Part shown: positions 22,727 through 35,290 of the stretch, in pieces | Layout: every line of letters starts with the position of its first letter | How positions within the stretch are numbered: position 1 is the first letter of the stretch | DNA from: Panorpa germanica | Taxonomy: Eukaryota; Arthropoda; Insecta; Mecoptera; Panorpidae | Reading direction: 5' to 3' | NCBI GenBank assembly: GCA_963678705.1 | Contig: OY783205.1 | Location: 13,950,001 to 14,014,000, forward strand | DNA length: 64,000 nucleotides | Notes under the pieces: generated by a model | What the model was told of the DNA's origin: nothing | Databases searched by the model: none | What the model saw: the letters and a program-made list of their open reading frames with translations, nothing else | Translations under genes and position numbers: made by a program

Positions 22727-24650
22727 CGTATCCCGTAGTAAGGAACGAGCAGAGACTGGCTGCAAAGGGACAAACATCACCCAAGCAAACAAATAGAGCG
22801 TCCAAAATGGACCGAACAAGAAATGAGAACGTTGCTGGATAGTATTGCGTTTTTTTAAAATCGCAAAAATATTAATATTAATTAAGAACTGGCTAAACTT
22901 ATAACATATAAAACAGCAAAGCAAATATCTTGTAAGAGAAGGTTGCTTAATGCCCAAGAGATCCGACAGGATACAGAGGTTAGTAATATTAGCATCAACC
23001 TCCACAATATTACATACAGAAGTATTACTAATGCAGTAACACCGCCGGGGTCTGATAGTATTAGACTACCAGCGCAAACCTCGACACCCAGTAATTCAGT
23101 TGGGAAGTTAGTAAACTTCTTCACTAACATGGAACAGTACAATACCTCACAGAGAAACCATTCACCGATAATGATGCAACCAAATGTGTTTCAATTGATT
23201 CCAGAAGAGTTGGATTGGGTTCAAACCATTGATACTATGTGACAAAGATAGGATCTCCCAGATAATTCTACTGTCGAACTCAAATCAATAAACCTTTCCA
23301 TAAATGAGCTGATCGTAAAGGAGGCAACTCGCTTGGAGTTGCAAGCGGAAGTGGACAATATTGCACACAGGCTGCAGTAGCTACTGCTTCCAGCCGAGGA
23401 CAGAGTGGCACCAACAAAGGTAAATAGACGTAAGAGAAGGACTGGCAAGAGCAGTAGGCATGCACGTAAGGAGAACGTGCAGAAGTTCACATTTGCGAGA
23501 GAACAGAATTTATTTGATAATTGTCCTAAAAAGTGAGAACCAGGTGAGGACTTAAAACCTAGCATACTAAACCCAGCTAGTGTAACTGAATTATATAAAA
23601 CCTATGGGGCACACCTGGCATGGCATCTTACGAATTTGGTAAGAAAAATGATATAACATTAGAGGACATTACCCCGAAGTAGTTCAATACATCATTCAGA
23701 CACTTAGAATTCTGCGCCTAGCCCGGATGGCTCAAAAAGATGCATTTGGTAAATGTGGAAGGCATTTCTGTGGTTTTTGGCTAAATATTTCAACGCAATA
23801 ATACTCTTGCGATTGTATCCTAAATTATGGCTTGAAAATAGAACAATATTGCTGCCCAAGAAAGGACAAACTACTGGCAAAATTGTTTTCTATATCGGTA
23901 CATGATATGCTCAAGTTTCATGTAAACTTGAATTCCACACAACGAGGGTTCACCACAGAAAATGGATTGTTAAATAACATCACAATATTGGAAGAGTTAT
24001 GTCGAGAGACTAAGATATCAAAAGGTGCTGTGATATCGATATTGGACATATCCAAGGCGTTTGATAGCGTCCCACATAGTGCAATTATCAGTAATCTGAA
24101 ACGCCAAGGTGTCCCGGACCTGATAATTGCAGCTATCGAAAATATGTACACTGGTGCGCATACTAACATTAACATGGGTAAGACTTGCATCAAAATTGAC
24201 ATATTGAAGGGAGTAAAACAAGGCGACCCATTATCATCATTGTTATTCAATATTGTATTCGACGCTCTAATTGACGAGCTAGAAAGTACTAACGGTTATA
24301 AGTTATATGGCAAAAGAATTAAAGTGCTGGCTTTTGCGGACGATCTGATTTTAATTTGCGAGAATAAACAAGAAGTTTAATATCGCGTGTACAACACTCA
24401 AGCAACTATGCTTGAAAATAACAACCGCAAAATCTATGGCATTTGAATTAAAGACATTGCCTAACAAAACCTTCGGGGTGGTGGATCCAGGCATACGAGA
24501 TCCGGTAGAAGGTATAACTCTGCCCTTTAATGAATGCGCTTAACCATTTAAGTATTTGGGCATTTACTTTTCACCATGGCTTGGAGTAAAGGCTGCAAAC
24601 ACCACGAGGGAACTCGTACAATGCTTAAGAATCAGTTAATGCTCAATGAT
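22727..24650 (+). pseudogene. R2-type remnant from Myb domain through RT
   Basis: The Myb domain is at about 22795-22950. A 99-codon frame continues at 22943-23240 (SINLHNITYRS to ELDWVQTID). The linker is broken into frames up to 23700. The RT start is near 23708 (APSPDGSKR) and 23835 (LENRTILLPKKGQ). A 182-codon frame at 23832-24380 carries RGFTTENGLLNNITILEELC, SILDISKAFDSVPHSAII, GVKQGDPLSSLLFNIVFDAL and LAFADDLILICENK. A frameshift after 24370 precedes the thumb, and the element is cut at about 24650 by the next BEL element. The zinc fingers and endonuclease are absent. DNA identity to 14406-14993 is high, about 95 percent by eye. Confidence 0.78.
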
Positions 24651-24667
24651 TAATGTGTTTCAGTAGT

Positions 24668-24915
24668 TGTTCAATACAGAACATAAAATGTGTGTGGCAA
24701 CATTTTAATATTTCAGTAGAAGCTACACACATATGGCAACATTTTAATATTTCAGTAGAAGCCACACACATATGGCAACACAGATTGTCATTCATTCCTT
24801 TTTTTTACTGTGTCATGAGTGCACTACCATTGTTTAAAGATAATTGTTAAATTGTTTAAGTTTGAATATTCAATAAATATTCGTTAAAATTACTCTCGCA
24901 TGCTTTATTTCGTAC
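24668..24915 (+). repeat. BEL/Pao (second family) 5' LTR with internal duplication
   Basis: Contains two tandem copies of a unit of about 40 bp (TTTTAATATTTCAGTAGAAG followed by a CACACATATGGCAACA block). The same duplication is in the 3' LTR, so it was present in the source element. A poly-pyrimidine run follows near 24798. Confidence 0.85.
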
Positions 24916-25176
24916 ATGCGAAGTTGGTCCTTCATCCGTAAAGTAACCGCGAGTGTATTCATTGTGTTTAGGCATTACATCGACATTGTCGCGGCATTAC
25001 ATCGACATTGATATTTGACAATTTGATCGTGACAGCTGTCGTCTGTCATCTGTGTCTCGTCTATCATAAAAAGTAAACAAAGTGGTTTGTGCTATTTGAC
25101 CTTATCAAATCAGTGTTAAAAGGCTTATATGTGAAAGTGCGTAATATTATTAGTACGGTATTATCACGTAAGAATA

Positions 25177-28100
25177 ATGGAGGGACTGAAAAAGCTTAAA
25201 ACTGCCCGAACAATAGCGAAAGGTTTAATATCTAGGATAGACAACTACGTTAACGACTCAAGAGGTCTCGAATCCGGTACTGTGGAGTTGTTAGAGGCCA
25301 AAAAAGAAAAGTTGCTGACTACATATCAATCGTATGAGCTGACGCAGTCAAGTATTTTAAAGATTGATGAGCAGGATGATGAAGATATAGATGAAGTTGA
25401 GGACAAATACTTTAATAGTCTAGCCAAAATAAATGCTAGTATAACTAAATTAAAAGAAATTAATAAGCCTACTTGTGCTAACTTAGTTGCATCGAAACTT
25501 CCAGCAGTGGAAATTCCAACCTTTGATGGCAAGGATATAACTAAATTTAAGCCCTTTTATGAGCTTTTCCAAGCAGTTATTCATAATAATACTTCACTGT
25601 CAGATGTGCAAAAGCCCTTTTATTTGAGAAAGTATCTCCTTGATGAAGCTCTTTCAATCATTATAAATCTGCCGCTTGTGAACAGCTCATATAAAGAGGC
25701 ACTTGATTTATTATTAGCGCGCTATGATAATAAAGCACGCTTAATCTCTAATCATATTAACATACTACTTGATATTCCACACATGCAAAAAGGTACTGCA
25801 GCCTCTATAAGGACATTTTTATGTCAAGTTAAACAGCAATTGCAAGCCTTAAAAAAGCCTGTTGATAAATGGGACATGATTTTAATATCAATTTTAGGCA
25901 GGAAGTTAGATCTGTATACTAACCGCACATTCTATATGGAAAGAAATTTGGAAAAACTGCCTACTATGGCAGAATTTATTTCTTTTTTAGAAAAACGTGC
26001 AGTTGCACTTGAAGATAGTTTACCTTATAAAAATATGTCACATGACAAAAATTATAAAGAAAATTCACACTCAAAAGTTTCCAATGTCACTACTCGCTCC
26101 AATGTAGCATGTAGGTATTGTGATATGGAACATGGAATTTTTAAATGTCCAAAATTCGAAATGGTCCCTATAGAGACTCGCAAATCCTTTATTGAAGAAC
26201 ATAAATTATGTTCGCTATGTTTGAATGCCCATAATGACAAGTGTCGCTTTAAATTTAAATGTAAAACTTGTAAGGGTCTACATAACACTTTGTTATGTGA
26301 TAAAACTGAAACTCCAGTTGTAATGTGCTCTAGCAATGATAATTTGGGTGGTACCATATTGCTGCCTACTATTAAGGTTAAAATCGTTGACAAATTTGGT
26401 CGCGAGTTCCTAGTTCGTGCATTGCTCGACAGTGGTAGCCAAGCGTCATATGTGACTACTGAAATTTTAGAAAAATTGTGTTTACACACAACTACTCAAT
26501 GTAGTAACATTATTGGTATAGGTAATAAAGCCACAAAAATATACCAGTCAGCAATTTTGAACATACAGTCCTATCATAACAACAATATTAAATACAATGT
26601 GAACTGTCATGTAGTTGAGTCTATCACTACTCCTTTGCCTCAATTTTTGATTGATACATCTAAGGTTATTCTTCCCAAAAATATTACACTAGCTGATGAG
26701 CAGTACAATGTACCGTCGAAAATATCATTGCTATTGGGAGCTGATGTATACTTTGCCATTCTATTAGGTGGCTGTATTAAGTTAAATAATGAGTCAGTCT
26801 TACAAAACACTACATTTGGATATGTGGTTGCAGGCAAATTGCACAATCAAAGTAATAATTCATATCATAATATTGTATCTAATTTTGCTATTTGTGACCA
26901 CAAAAAACTTGAAAATGTTATGGAACAATTTTGGACGACTGAGAAAGTCCCAGAGCATACAGATAGGTGTTCTGAGGAATATTTAAAAGCTGAAAATATT
27001 TTTCAAAAATCAGTAGTACTTAAAAACAATACTATTCATGTTGATTTGCCATTAGTTAGCCCAGTCAATGAACTGGAATTGGGGGATTCTTTCTCAGTTG
27101 CCTTACAAAGATTTTATGTGTTAGAGAAGAGATTTAAACGAAATCCTTCACTATTGGAGGTCTATAAGAAATTTATTGATCAATATGTAGAGATGAGACA
27201 TGCCATAGAAATTGATATAGGTTCTTATGATGTTTACAATGCTCCTAATTACTTTCTAGCGCATCATGCAGTAACCAATAATGACAGCAAGACTACTAAA
27301 TTGCGTGTGGTCTTTGATGGAAGTATGCATTCTAAAAACAAAGTTTCTCTTAACGACGTCATGCTGAATGGTCCTGTGGTTCAGGGTGAGCTTTTGGATA
27401 TTCTCATATTATTTAGAACTTATATGTTTACATTAATCTGTGATATAGAAAAAATGTTCCGCTGTGTCCTAATAAATGATACTTACAAGTTGTTACAAAA
27501 TATCTTATGGAGAGACGATCCAAGTAAGCCCATCATTTGTTTGTAATTACAGACAGTAACATACGGACTAAAGTCTTCTACCTTTTTGGCCACACGGTGT
27601 CTCATAGAACTTGCCCATCGCTACAAAGATAAATATCCTCTTGCTGCAAGAGCAATGCATACAATACGTATGTTGATGATGTCATAGGTGGGTGTGATGA
27701 TGTGGAACAATTACTTGAATTAAAGGCTCAATTAATTGATTTATTGCACTTAGGTAATTTTAAATTGCACAAATGGTCTTCCAATCATCCCTCAGTACTC
27801 GATGACATCTCTAGTGATAAAAGATATATTGAAGAATTGGATTTAAATAAAACAAACATTATTAAGACATTAGGTTTTAAATACAATATTATTTCAGACA
27901 CATTTACTTTTAAGTGTCCTGACACCAATGGTGATAGTTTGAATACTAAAAGGAAAGTACTCAGTTTTATTGGAACTCTATTGGACCCATTAGGCTTGAT
28001 TGGTCCTATCATAGTAGTAGCCAAGTTAATTATGCAAGAACTTTGGTTTTTAAAAATAAATTGGGATACATTGCTGCCTGCCAAACAATTACAGATGTGG

Positions 28101-30234
28101 GAAAGGTTCCTCAACGGTCTTAAAACAGCAGACAGTATTTCAGTTGATCGACTTATAAAGAAAGAAAATTTTGTGAGTGCAGAGTTGATAGGCTATGCAG
28201 ACGCATCCATGAAAGCGTACAGGTGCTGCCTTTACTTGAGAACTGTTACAGCAAATGGCAAAATAAAAACAAAATTAATTTGCTCCAAGTCTCGTGTGGC
28301 TCCATTAAATAAGGTACTTACAATACCCCAACTAGAACTTAATAGCGCAGTCTTGCTGGCGCAGCTCTCATCTAGAGTCAGTAAAATACTTACGACTAGA
28401 TTTGAACATAAAGTTTTCTTGTATAGTGATTCTCAAATAGTCCTTGCTTGGATTCAAACTGAAAAAATAAAGACTAATACCTATGTCAATAACAGGGTAA
28501 AGCAAATTACACAACTTACTGATAAAAATTCATGGTACTATGTAAAGTCAGGTGATAACCCGGCTGACTTAATTTCTCGTGGTGTAGAACCACAATATTT
28601 AAAGGATCAGTCTCTTTGGTGGCATATGGTCCTCAATATTTATCAGATTGTGATTTTAAACATGATCGTTCTTATGATTGAAATACAGTACTCCCATCAC
28701 AAGGTGAAGGTATTAACTGTAATGCTTGTAACATTGAGGTAGAACAAGCACCTTTACTGCTGGATTTACTTGAAAAATTTTCTAACATTAATAAACTACA
28801 GCGTGTCTTAGCTTACATGTACAGATTTTTTAATAACTGTAAGAAGAATAACAGTGACAAATTAAATGGACATTTATCTCCAAAAGAACTTCATGATTCC
28901 CTATTAGTTATCATTCGTTCAGTACAAAAACAAATATTTTTTAAAGAAATAAAATGCCTCTTAAGTGACACAAATATCAAATCTGGTATAGGTAGTCTCC
29001 ATCCATTCATAGACAGCTCTGGCTTGATTCGTGTTGGTGGTAGGTTGCAAAATGCAGGCATTGCAAAAGACAAAATGCACCCAGTCATACTGCCAAAGGC
29101 TAACAATATTACCTCTATGGTAATTAAAAATGAACACTTACGCTTGCTCCATGCTGGTGCTAGATTAGTACTCAGCTCCTTGTCACAAAGGTTCTGGATT
29201 ATCAATGGCATACGTGAGGTCAAAAAGGTAGTTCGCAAATGCGTTATATGTTCGCGATTGAAGGCTGAATCTGCTAAACAATTGATGGGTTCTCTACCAC
29301 CTGACAGAGTTACAGCCACAAGACTATTTCAGCATGTAGGTATAGATTTTTGTGGACCTTTTAATATGAAGATAGCTCGCATACGCAAACCATTGATTAC
29401 CAAAGGCTACATTTCTTTGTTTGTTTGCTTTTCAACAAAGGCCATACACATGGAAGTAGTTTCTGATTTAAAAACTGAAACATTTTTGGCATGTCTTAAT
29501 CGTTTCATTTCTAGACGCGGCATGCCCACTAAAATTTACTGTGATAATGCTAAAACCTTTAAGGGTGCCGCTAATGAATTAAAGGAATTGTATAATCTAC
29601 AGAGCAATATGTCTCATACAGACACTGTTATAAACTTTTGTAATAATATATATATTAAATTTATGTTTATACCTAGTTATGCTCCTGAATTTGGTGGTAT
29701 ATGGGAAGCAGGGGTGAAAAGTGTGAAGCACCACATTAAGAGAGTAGTTGGAAATTTGACCTTAACTTATGAGGAATTAAATTCTGTTGTTATCCAAATT
29801 GAAGGAGTGTTGAACTCTCGACCACTGCTCTCACTTAGCCCAAATGAATATAAATATTTAACTCCAGGGCATTTTCTAGTTAGCACTGCTTTGACTGATT
29901 ACCCTGATGTTAACTTAACAGATGTACCAGTCAATCGTCTTAAGTTTTGGAATATTGTCAAAAAATTAAAACAAGACTTTTGGCAAGCGTGGTCAAAGAC
30001 TACCTCACACAGCTTCAAAGCCGTCCCAAGTGGAAATATGCTAATGAAAACTTAAAAGAAGGTGATTTAGTTATTGTGAAACATTTAAACTCACCTCCAC
30101 TAAGTTGGCCGATGGCCAGAATTACAAAGGTCTTTTCTGGGAAAGATGACAAGGTGAGAGTGGCAGAAGTAAAAATTGGTGATAAGGTATACAATAGACC
30201 TATCACAAAATTATGTAAATTGCCATTAAATTAA
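25177..30234 (+). pseudogene. BEL/Pao gag-pol polyprotein, three or four frame breaks
   Basis: The ATG at 25177 starts a 789-codon open frame. It has a coiled gag amino end, DUF1759 (residues about 110-290), zinc knuckles (residues about 312-375: CRYCDMEHGIFKC, CSLCLNAHNDKC, CKTCKGLHNTLLC), an aspartic protease (ALLDSGSQASYV near residue 416) and the RT start (KLRVVFDGSM). The frame is lost at 27546. The YVDD motif is readable at about 27668 in the next frame. RNase H follows to 28620 (GYADASMKAYRCC, LYSDSQIVLAWI, DNPADLISRG), then a break near 28630. Integrase is in 28817-30055 (D in GIDFCGPF, D in YCDNAKTF, E in IWEAGVKSVKHH). A DUF5641 tail is at 29947-30234 in another frame (GDLVIVKHLNSPPLSWPMAR). 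Few lesions suggest recent loss of function. Confidence 0.88.
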
Positions 30235-30327
30235 GAAGTCTATAATATTTTTATGTAATTTTATATTCTAAATAATTGTTGAAAATGGTTGTGCGGTCAT
30301 CAGTTTTTCCTTTGGCCCCGCAACTTA

Positions 30328-30576
30328 TGTTCAATACAGAACATAAAATGTGTGTGGCAACATTTTAATATTTCAGTAGAAGCCACACACATATGGCAAC
30401 ATTTTAATATTTCAGTAGAAACCACACACATATGGCAACACAGATTGTCATTCATTCCTTTTTTTTTACTGTGTCATGAGTGCACTACCATTGTTTAAAG
30501 ATAATTGTTAAATTGTTTAAGTTTGAATATTCAATAAATATTCGTTAAAATTACTCTCGCATGCTTTATTTCGTAC
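30328..30576 (+). repeat. BEL/Pao (second family) 3' LTR
   Basis: Near-identical to 24668-24915 including the internal 40-bp duplication. Sequence just upstream (CCTTTGGCCCCGCAACTTA) shows no strong polypurine run. Confidence 0.85.
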
Positions 30577-30624
30577 CAATTTTCACAACACAAACACACA
30601 AGATAAAATAATAATGTGAATATA

Positions 30625-30692
30625 GGCGAAAGCTAGAAATCATAAAATTAAGAAATAGGCTAATAAAATTTAAATTAGATTCAATATTACAA
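30625..30692. repeat. Short repeat shared with 14991-15056
   Basis: Same block as at 14991, with a few substitutions. From 30693 to 31522 the sequence is AT-rich and I see no gene, repeat or element boundary in it. Confidence 0.75.
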
Positions 30693-31522
30693 TACAATAT
30701 TGACTTTTTCTGAATATGCAACAGTCTTCAGCATCGGTCCTAACAATTCAATAATCTAATTTAGATTTCTTTGCCTAATTAATTTATTTAATTTATATTT
30801 GTGAAAATCGGTAAATTCAACCAAATAATAAAATATTTTATTGAATCAAACGTACTGGGTACTTGGTTTTATGTACTAAGTGATCCACTTCAACATCGTT
30901 TTAAAATATAACATTACTTTATTTTCGATAGGAAGCCCTTGTAATGCATCGACAAAAAAAAACATTATTCAATTAACTACATCGATGCCGAATTTATTTA
31001 TTGTACCGTATTTTGCGAATTGTTTAGATACGTGGTTTTTTTTCGACGTTTTATTTATGTATTTCAGTTTTATTCACCACCGATGCAATAGATTAAATCT
31101 AATCAGAAATTATTTTGCTTGATCATTTTTATATTAAGTTCCTTAAATAATTATACTAATATGGTCCATATAAAATATTTACTATTTAAAATTCCTTTCA
31201 AACTTATATTCGTTGTAATGTTTAGATTACCAATATTTAATTATATTTATTGTTCTTATTGATTTTCATCGCCGTATTTATAATAATTATATTTGTATAG
31301 TTATTTAATATTGATTTCATTAAACAATAGATTATTCAATTGAATTTTTCTGTTTCTTTCATAGTTTTATTTTAGCTTAACGTACTAGAATATTTGATCG
31401 TTATTAAATTTGTGATCAGTAAATTTTTAACAATTTAGTTTTCGGATAACTTTTTTCGAATATAGTATTTTACCTCTAGATGATAATAAGTCCGCTACTA
31501 ATGAGTATATTACGCACTATAA

Positions 31523-32291
31523 TGTTGTAAGTACGCATAAGTCGTACTTATCCTTCCTATTTTTAATATAAATGTTATTTATTTTATAAGAATTATATTA
31601 TGTTATCTTTAATTTTAGTATTAATATTGTAATGAATAATTGTTTAAGTTTAGCGCTTGTAAATATTGTCTCTGGTCTGTGGAGATTTATATTGTTTTAA
31701 TACTGGTAACCCAGTATTGGCGTTATGAGATGTGAAATAAATCATTATAAATTAAACTGTACGACACTCAGAAAGTCAGTCTAAAACTGAGACTCGACGC
31801 ATTACGAATTGTAACTTCGGTCGTACAATAACTCCAATTGTAACATCAAGTGTACTATGTAAGCACGTTTTAACTATAAATCAAATTATAACACTAAGAA
31901 TTACATTTTGTTTTATATCTGACATCTTTATTAATCTAATAAAATACTATTGTAATTAAGTATGCAGATATAATATTACAACGAATAAATGATATATTTT
32001 AATAAAAGTGTTTGTATTAATAGTATTTAAAAGATACTAATTGTTCAACCGTCGTATGTTGCAACGAGGTTATACTTTAGACCGCTCAAGTATTCTCAAA
32101 TTGCAACAATACACCGTCTTAACAAGAATCCTGTTAATCATCTTAAAAGAGTTAATTCTTATCTACTGTAATTGGTTGTTGGAAGTCGTCAACTGAAGAA
32201 TCTACTACCAGAAACTAGCATCCCTGCGGAATGTATTAGCAAGCTGAGTAATCTCCTTCTAGAACGACAATACGACTTAAAATTTACAACA
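31523..32291 (+). repeat. Ty3/gypsy 5' LTR
   Basis: Begins TGTTGTAAGTACGC and ends ATTTACAACA. The short frame at 32172 runs from the LTR into the leader and is not a gene. Confidence 0.9.
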
Positions 32292-32292
32292 T

Positions 32293-32310
32293 TGGTGTCA
32301 GATGTGGGGT
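32293..32310 (+). promoter_or_regulatory. Primer-binding site, probably for tRNA-Leu
   Basis: TGGTGTCAGATGTGGGGT begins two bases after the LTR. The insect tRNA-Leu 3' end, as I know it, would call for TGGTGTCAGAAGTGGG, so the match is near-exact over the first 10 bases. This primes minus-strand DNA synthesis. Confidence 0.7.
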
Positions 32311-32769
32311 TTGAAGAGATATTCCTACACATAAATATCCAAGAGGTACGCCCAAAATTTTTTCTATATATTCTACACCTGGATGCAGATCAATTAATCT
32401 GGATACCACTACGCCGATCGATTATTTCCAAAATTGCCGAAAAGTACGAGCTAGAACGTCATTTCATCTGTATTTCACATAATTTTCTACAAGTATCGGC
32501 GGATGCAAAAACTACAGCCCGCTGAACCTGGAAAAAGAAATCTTTTGCCCCCCCCCGCGAATGGATGGATGCTTCTAGAACACATGGAATAATCTAAATC
32601 GATGTTAATCGTTTCCAGAGCCTCCGCACACAGCTGTGTATAGATCATAATCACTGATAAGAAAAAATCTTTAAGTATAATAGAACAGTATCTTTTTTTT
32701 GTATATAATTATTACTATAAATTGATAATTATATTTTTTTTATATATAGCAACGTTATTAATGAAGCTA

Positions 32770-33075
32770 TCATTTTTTTTAGTATTATATTCAGTACTTT
32801 TGAATATTTGCTATAATCCAAGTATTTTTTATTAGCATCATTATTAACGTGGTTATAATTTTTTTTTAGTATTATATTCAATACTTTTGAATATTTGCTA
32901 TAACCTAACTTTTTTTGTAGCATCATTGTTTGTCATTGAAGCTATTAATTTTTTTAGTATTATATTCAATACTTTTGAATATTTGCTATAACCTAAGTAT
33001 TTTTGTAGCATCATTGTTTGTCATTGAAGCTATTAATTTTTTTTAGTATTATATCCAATACTTTTGCATATTTAC
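32770..33075 (+). repeat. Tandem repeats in the gypsy leader
   Basis: AGTATTATATTCA-like strings occur at 32781, 32878, 32956 and 33045. Each is followed by an ATACTTTTGAATATTTGCTATA block and, in the later units, GTAGCATCATTGTTTGTCAT. Spacing varies from 78 to 97 bases. The repeats lie between the primer site and gag. The leader is otherwise non-coding (32311-33392) and includes a C-run near 32549. Confidence 0.8.
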
Positions 33076-33392
33076 TATAATATTTTTTTATAATTGTTTC
33101 CACAATTATACTAATTGATGTTTAATATTTTTTTAGAACCACATTTTTTTTGAACGAGAGGGAATTTTGAAAAGGAAAAGCAAAGAGCTGAAGCAGTTAG
33201 ATAGCAGTCTGTTCAATCAGAGAGACTACCTTCCTGTTACAACTGCAACGTCTGAGCCCCATCGGAAATTTCCTGTGAGTTACTGTTTTCGCTAACAATT
33301 TTTCCTTGTCAGAATCCTATTTTTCGGAGAGTCGTTTATTGGTACAAAATAATCTTTAGTCTGTATATTATATATAACTTTAATTAAGTACT

Positions 33393-35288
33393 ATGGCACC
33401 GAACGTTCATTCACTCACATTAGTTGAAAATACAATCAACTTAATCAATGAGTTTTCAAAAAATTTAGAAGTCCAATCAACATCTTTAACGATAGTTGAA
33501 TTAAAAATCAAAAACTTAGAAAATTCTTGGGTCAAATATAATAGTATTGTAGAAGCACTGCTTCCAACTCTAAAAAATGAAGAAGCTTCGGCTATCGTTA
33601 GTAAGTCTATGGAAGTTGAAAGTATTTATGACGACACTCTTATTTACTTGTTGAATTATAAGCAAACATTTGAGAATGATACACATATTGTGGATGACTC
33701 AAAAAGCATAGATTCAATAAGAAATTTAAACTTAAGTCCAATGCAACTAACTGTTTTTGATGGAGAATATATTAATTGGCAAAGTTTTATGGAATTATTT
33801 ACAAATTTAATTCGTAATAATAGTAAATTATCAAGCATTGAAAAAATGCACTATTTAAAATTAAATTTGACAGGAGAACCACTCAAACTCATAAAGAATT
33901 ATCCTTTAACAAACGATAATTACGAAATTGTTTGGAACATCCTTTGTAAACGTTATGATAACAAGGTAGCACTTATTGAAACCTGTTTAAACAATTTAAT
34001 AAACTACAGTGTTATACGTTTAGAATCAGAAACTAATATCAAAATTTTTTTAGATGAAATTAATGAATCGATTAGAGCTTTAACCGAGTTAGGAATATAC
34101 TCTAATCATTCAGATTTTATTTTTATACACATTTTAAAGACCAAGTTAGATTTTAACACATTAAAGGAATGGGAAAACAGAAATACTTCTGAATTACCAA
34201 CCCTAAATGATTTTACGAATTTTCTTGAAACACGGTGGCGCACTCTAGAAAGAAGAAGGCATGTTGAAGTTAAAACAGATACAAGTCATTCTATTTCTAG
34301 TAGTGAACCAGTTTCAAGTGAACAATTTGCTAACGAAGTCAAAACAAAATTTAAAACTTTTTTTTGTAACCATTGTAAAAAAAATGGTCATTTAGAGAAA
34401 TATTGTTTTATCAAGAAGGAAAATGCGGATACGGTAAATCCTGTCGCGCAAATTAATATTTGTAGGAGAGCTACGGTATTTTCAAAACCTTCTGTTTATT
34501 GTAAAAGATCAAGACATCTTGAATCTGATTGTCCTCAAGCATCTTTTACTAACAAGACACAACACAATTCAAATAATGAATTATGTTCTTTTTATGATTT
34601 TGATGAAATTAATACGGGTAATTTACAAAATACTAATAATATTCTAAGTTTTGACAGTAAAAATAAAAATGTTAAGGCTAAGCAAACAGCTGACACTGTC
34701 CAATTCAAGATAGTCGCAGCCAAAGCTAAAACCGTATCATTTTTATTAGATACTGGTTCTCAAATCTCCTTGATTAAACAAAATATTTTAAAAAATAATA
34801 TCAAAATAGATAGTACATCTAAAATTTTGTTAAAGGGAATTTCTGAAGGCACGCCTTATACTTTAGGTTCACTGAAAACTTCTATAATTTTAGATAGTTC
34901 TAGGTCGAAACAAACCTTTCAGGTTGTGTCAGAGGACTTTCCCATTCAGCATGATGCAATTATAGGATTAGATATTTTACGTACATTTAAAGCAGTAATT
35001 AATTTGGAAACAAACAGCGTACAATTCTCACAACATGGCAAAATGTTTGAATTCCCATTATTGAACATAAACAGTATTATCATAGTTCCAGCACGTACTA
35101 GGAAATTAATTCCTATGTCGGGTTCTACGGTAGGAGTTTGTGTAGCCAAGGAATTGCTACCTGAAGTTTTTTTAGCCAACGCATTAATTAATCCTGTCAA
35201 TAATATTTTTTATATATATATAACTAATTCCTCAGCGAAAGATGTAATACTATACAATACAATTTTAAACCAGATATTATTCCAATAA
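33393..35288 (+). CDS. Gypsy gag-protease polyprotein with a BEL-like gag
   Basis: Intact 631-codon frame from ATG 33393. Residues about 110-305 carry the core usually called DUF1759 (TVFDGEYINWQSFMELF, LCKRYDNKVALIETCLNN, LPTLNDFTNFLETRW), which I associate mainly with BEL/Pao gag. One clean CCHC knuckle is at about residue 325 (CNHCKKNGHLEKYC). A second near 370 has lost its first Cys (YCKRSRHLESDC). An aspartic protease lies near residues 440-530, with DTGSQISLI and AIIGLDIL, the gypsy-like pattern. The carboxy end leads toward pol, which lies in another frame, so a frameshift is probably used. The protein would assemble capsids and process itself. With its nearly identical LTRs this is one of the youngest units here. 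Confidence 0.8.
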   Translation: MAPNVHSLTLVENTINLINEFSKNLEVQSTSLTIVELKIKNLENSWVKYNSIVEALLPTLKNEEASAIVSKSMEVESIYDDTLIYLLNYKQTFENDTHIVDDSKSIDSIRNLNLSPMQLTVFDGEYINWQSFMELFTNLIRNNSKLSSIEKMHYLKLNLTGEPLKLIKNYPLTNDNYEIVWNILCKRYDNKVALIETCLNNLINYSVIRLESETNIKIFLDEINESIRALTELGIYSNHSDFIFIHILKTKLDFNTLKEWENRNTSELPTLNDFTNFLETRWRTLERRRHVEVKTDTSHSISSSEPVSSEQFANEVKTKFKTFFCNHCKKNGHLEKYCFIKKENADTVNPVAQINICRRATVFSKPSVYCKRSRHLESDCPQASFTNKTQHNSNNELCSFYDFDEINTGNLQNTNNILSFDSKNKNVKAKQTADTVQFKIVAAKAKTVSFLLDTGSQISLIKQNILKNNIKIDSTSKILLKGISEGTPYTLGSLKTSIILDSSRSKQTFQVVSEDFPIQHDAIIGLDILRTFKAVINLETNSVQFSQHGKMFEFPLLNINSIIIVPARTRKLIPMSGSTVGVCVAKELLPEVFLANALINPVNNIFYIYITNSSAKDVILYNTILNQILFQ

Positions 35289-35290
35289 AT

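Larger units (their letters stand above)
24668..30576 (+). mobile_element. BEL/Pao LTR retrotransposon, second family, lightly decayed
   Basis: A 5.9-kb element with short LTRs of about 248 bp (24668-24915 and 30328-30576) starting TGTTCAATACAGAAC and ending near TTATTTCGTAC. The interior codes for a BEL-type gag-pol with only a few frame breaks. The LTRs are nearly identical by eye, so this copy is younger than the one at 15057. The flanks give no clear target duplication (GTAGT versus CAATT). It sits directly after an R2 RT fragment. Its proteins are clearly different in sequence from the first BEL element. Confidence 0.88.

Noticed and set aside
30880..31122. 80-codon frame in the gap between elements
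   Set aside because: AT-rich composition with Phe, Ile and Asn bias and no recognisable motif; likely chance.
32172..32525. 117-codon open frame starting MVVGSRQLKN
   Set aside because: It starts inside the gypsy 5' LTR and runs through the primer site and leader; the same start appears in the 3' LTR at 36849. It is a by-product.
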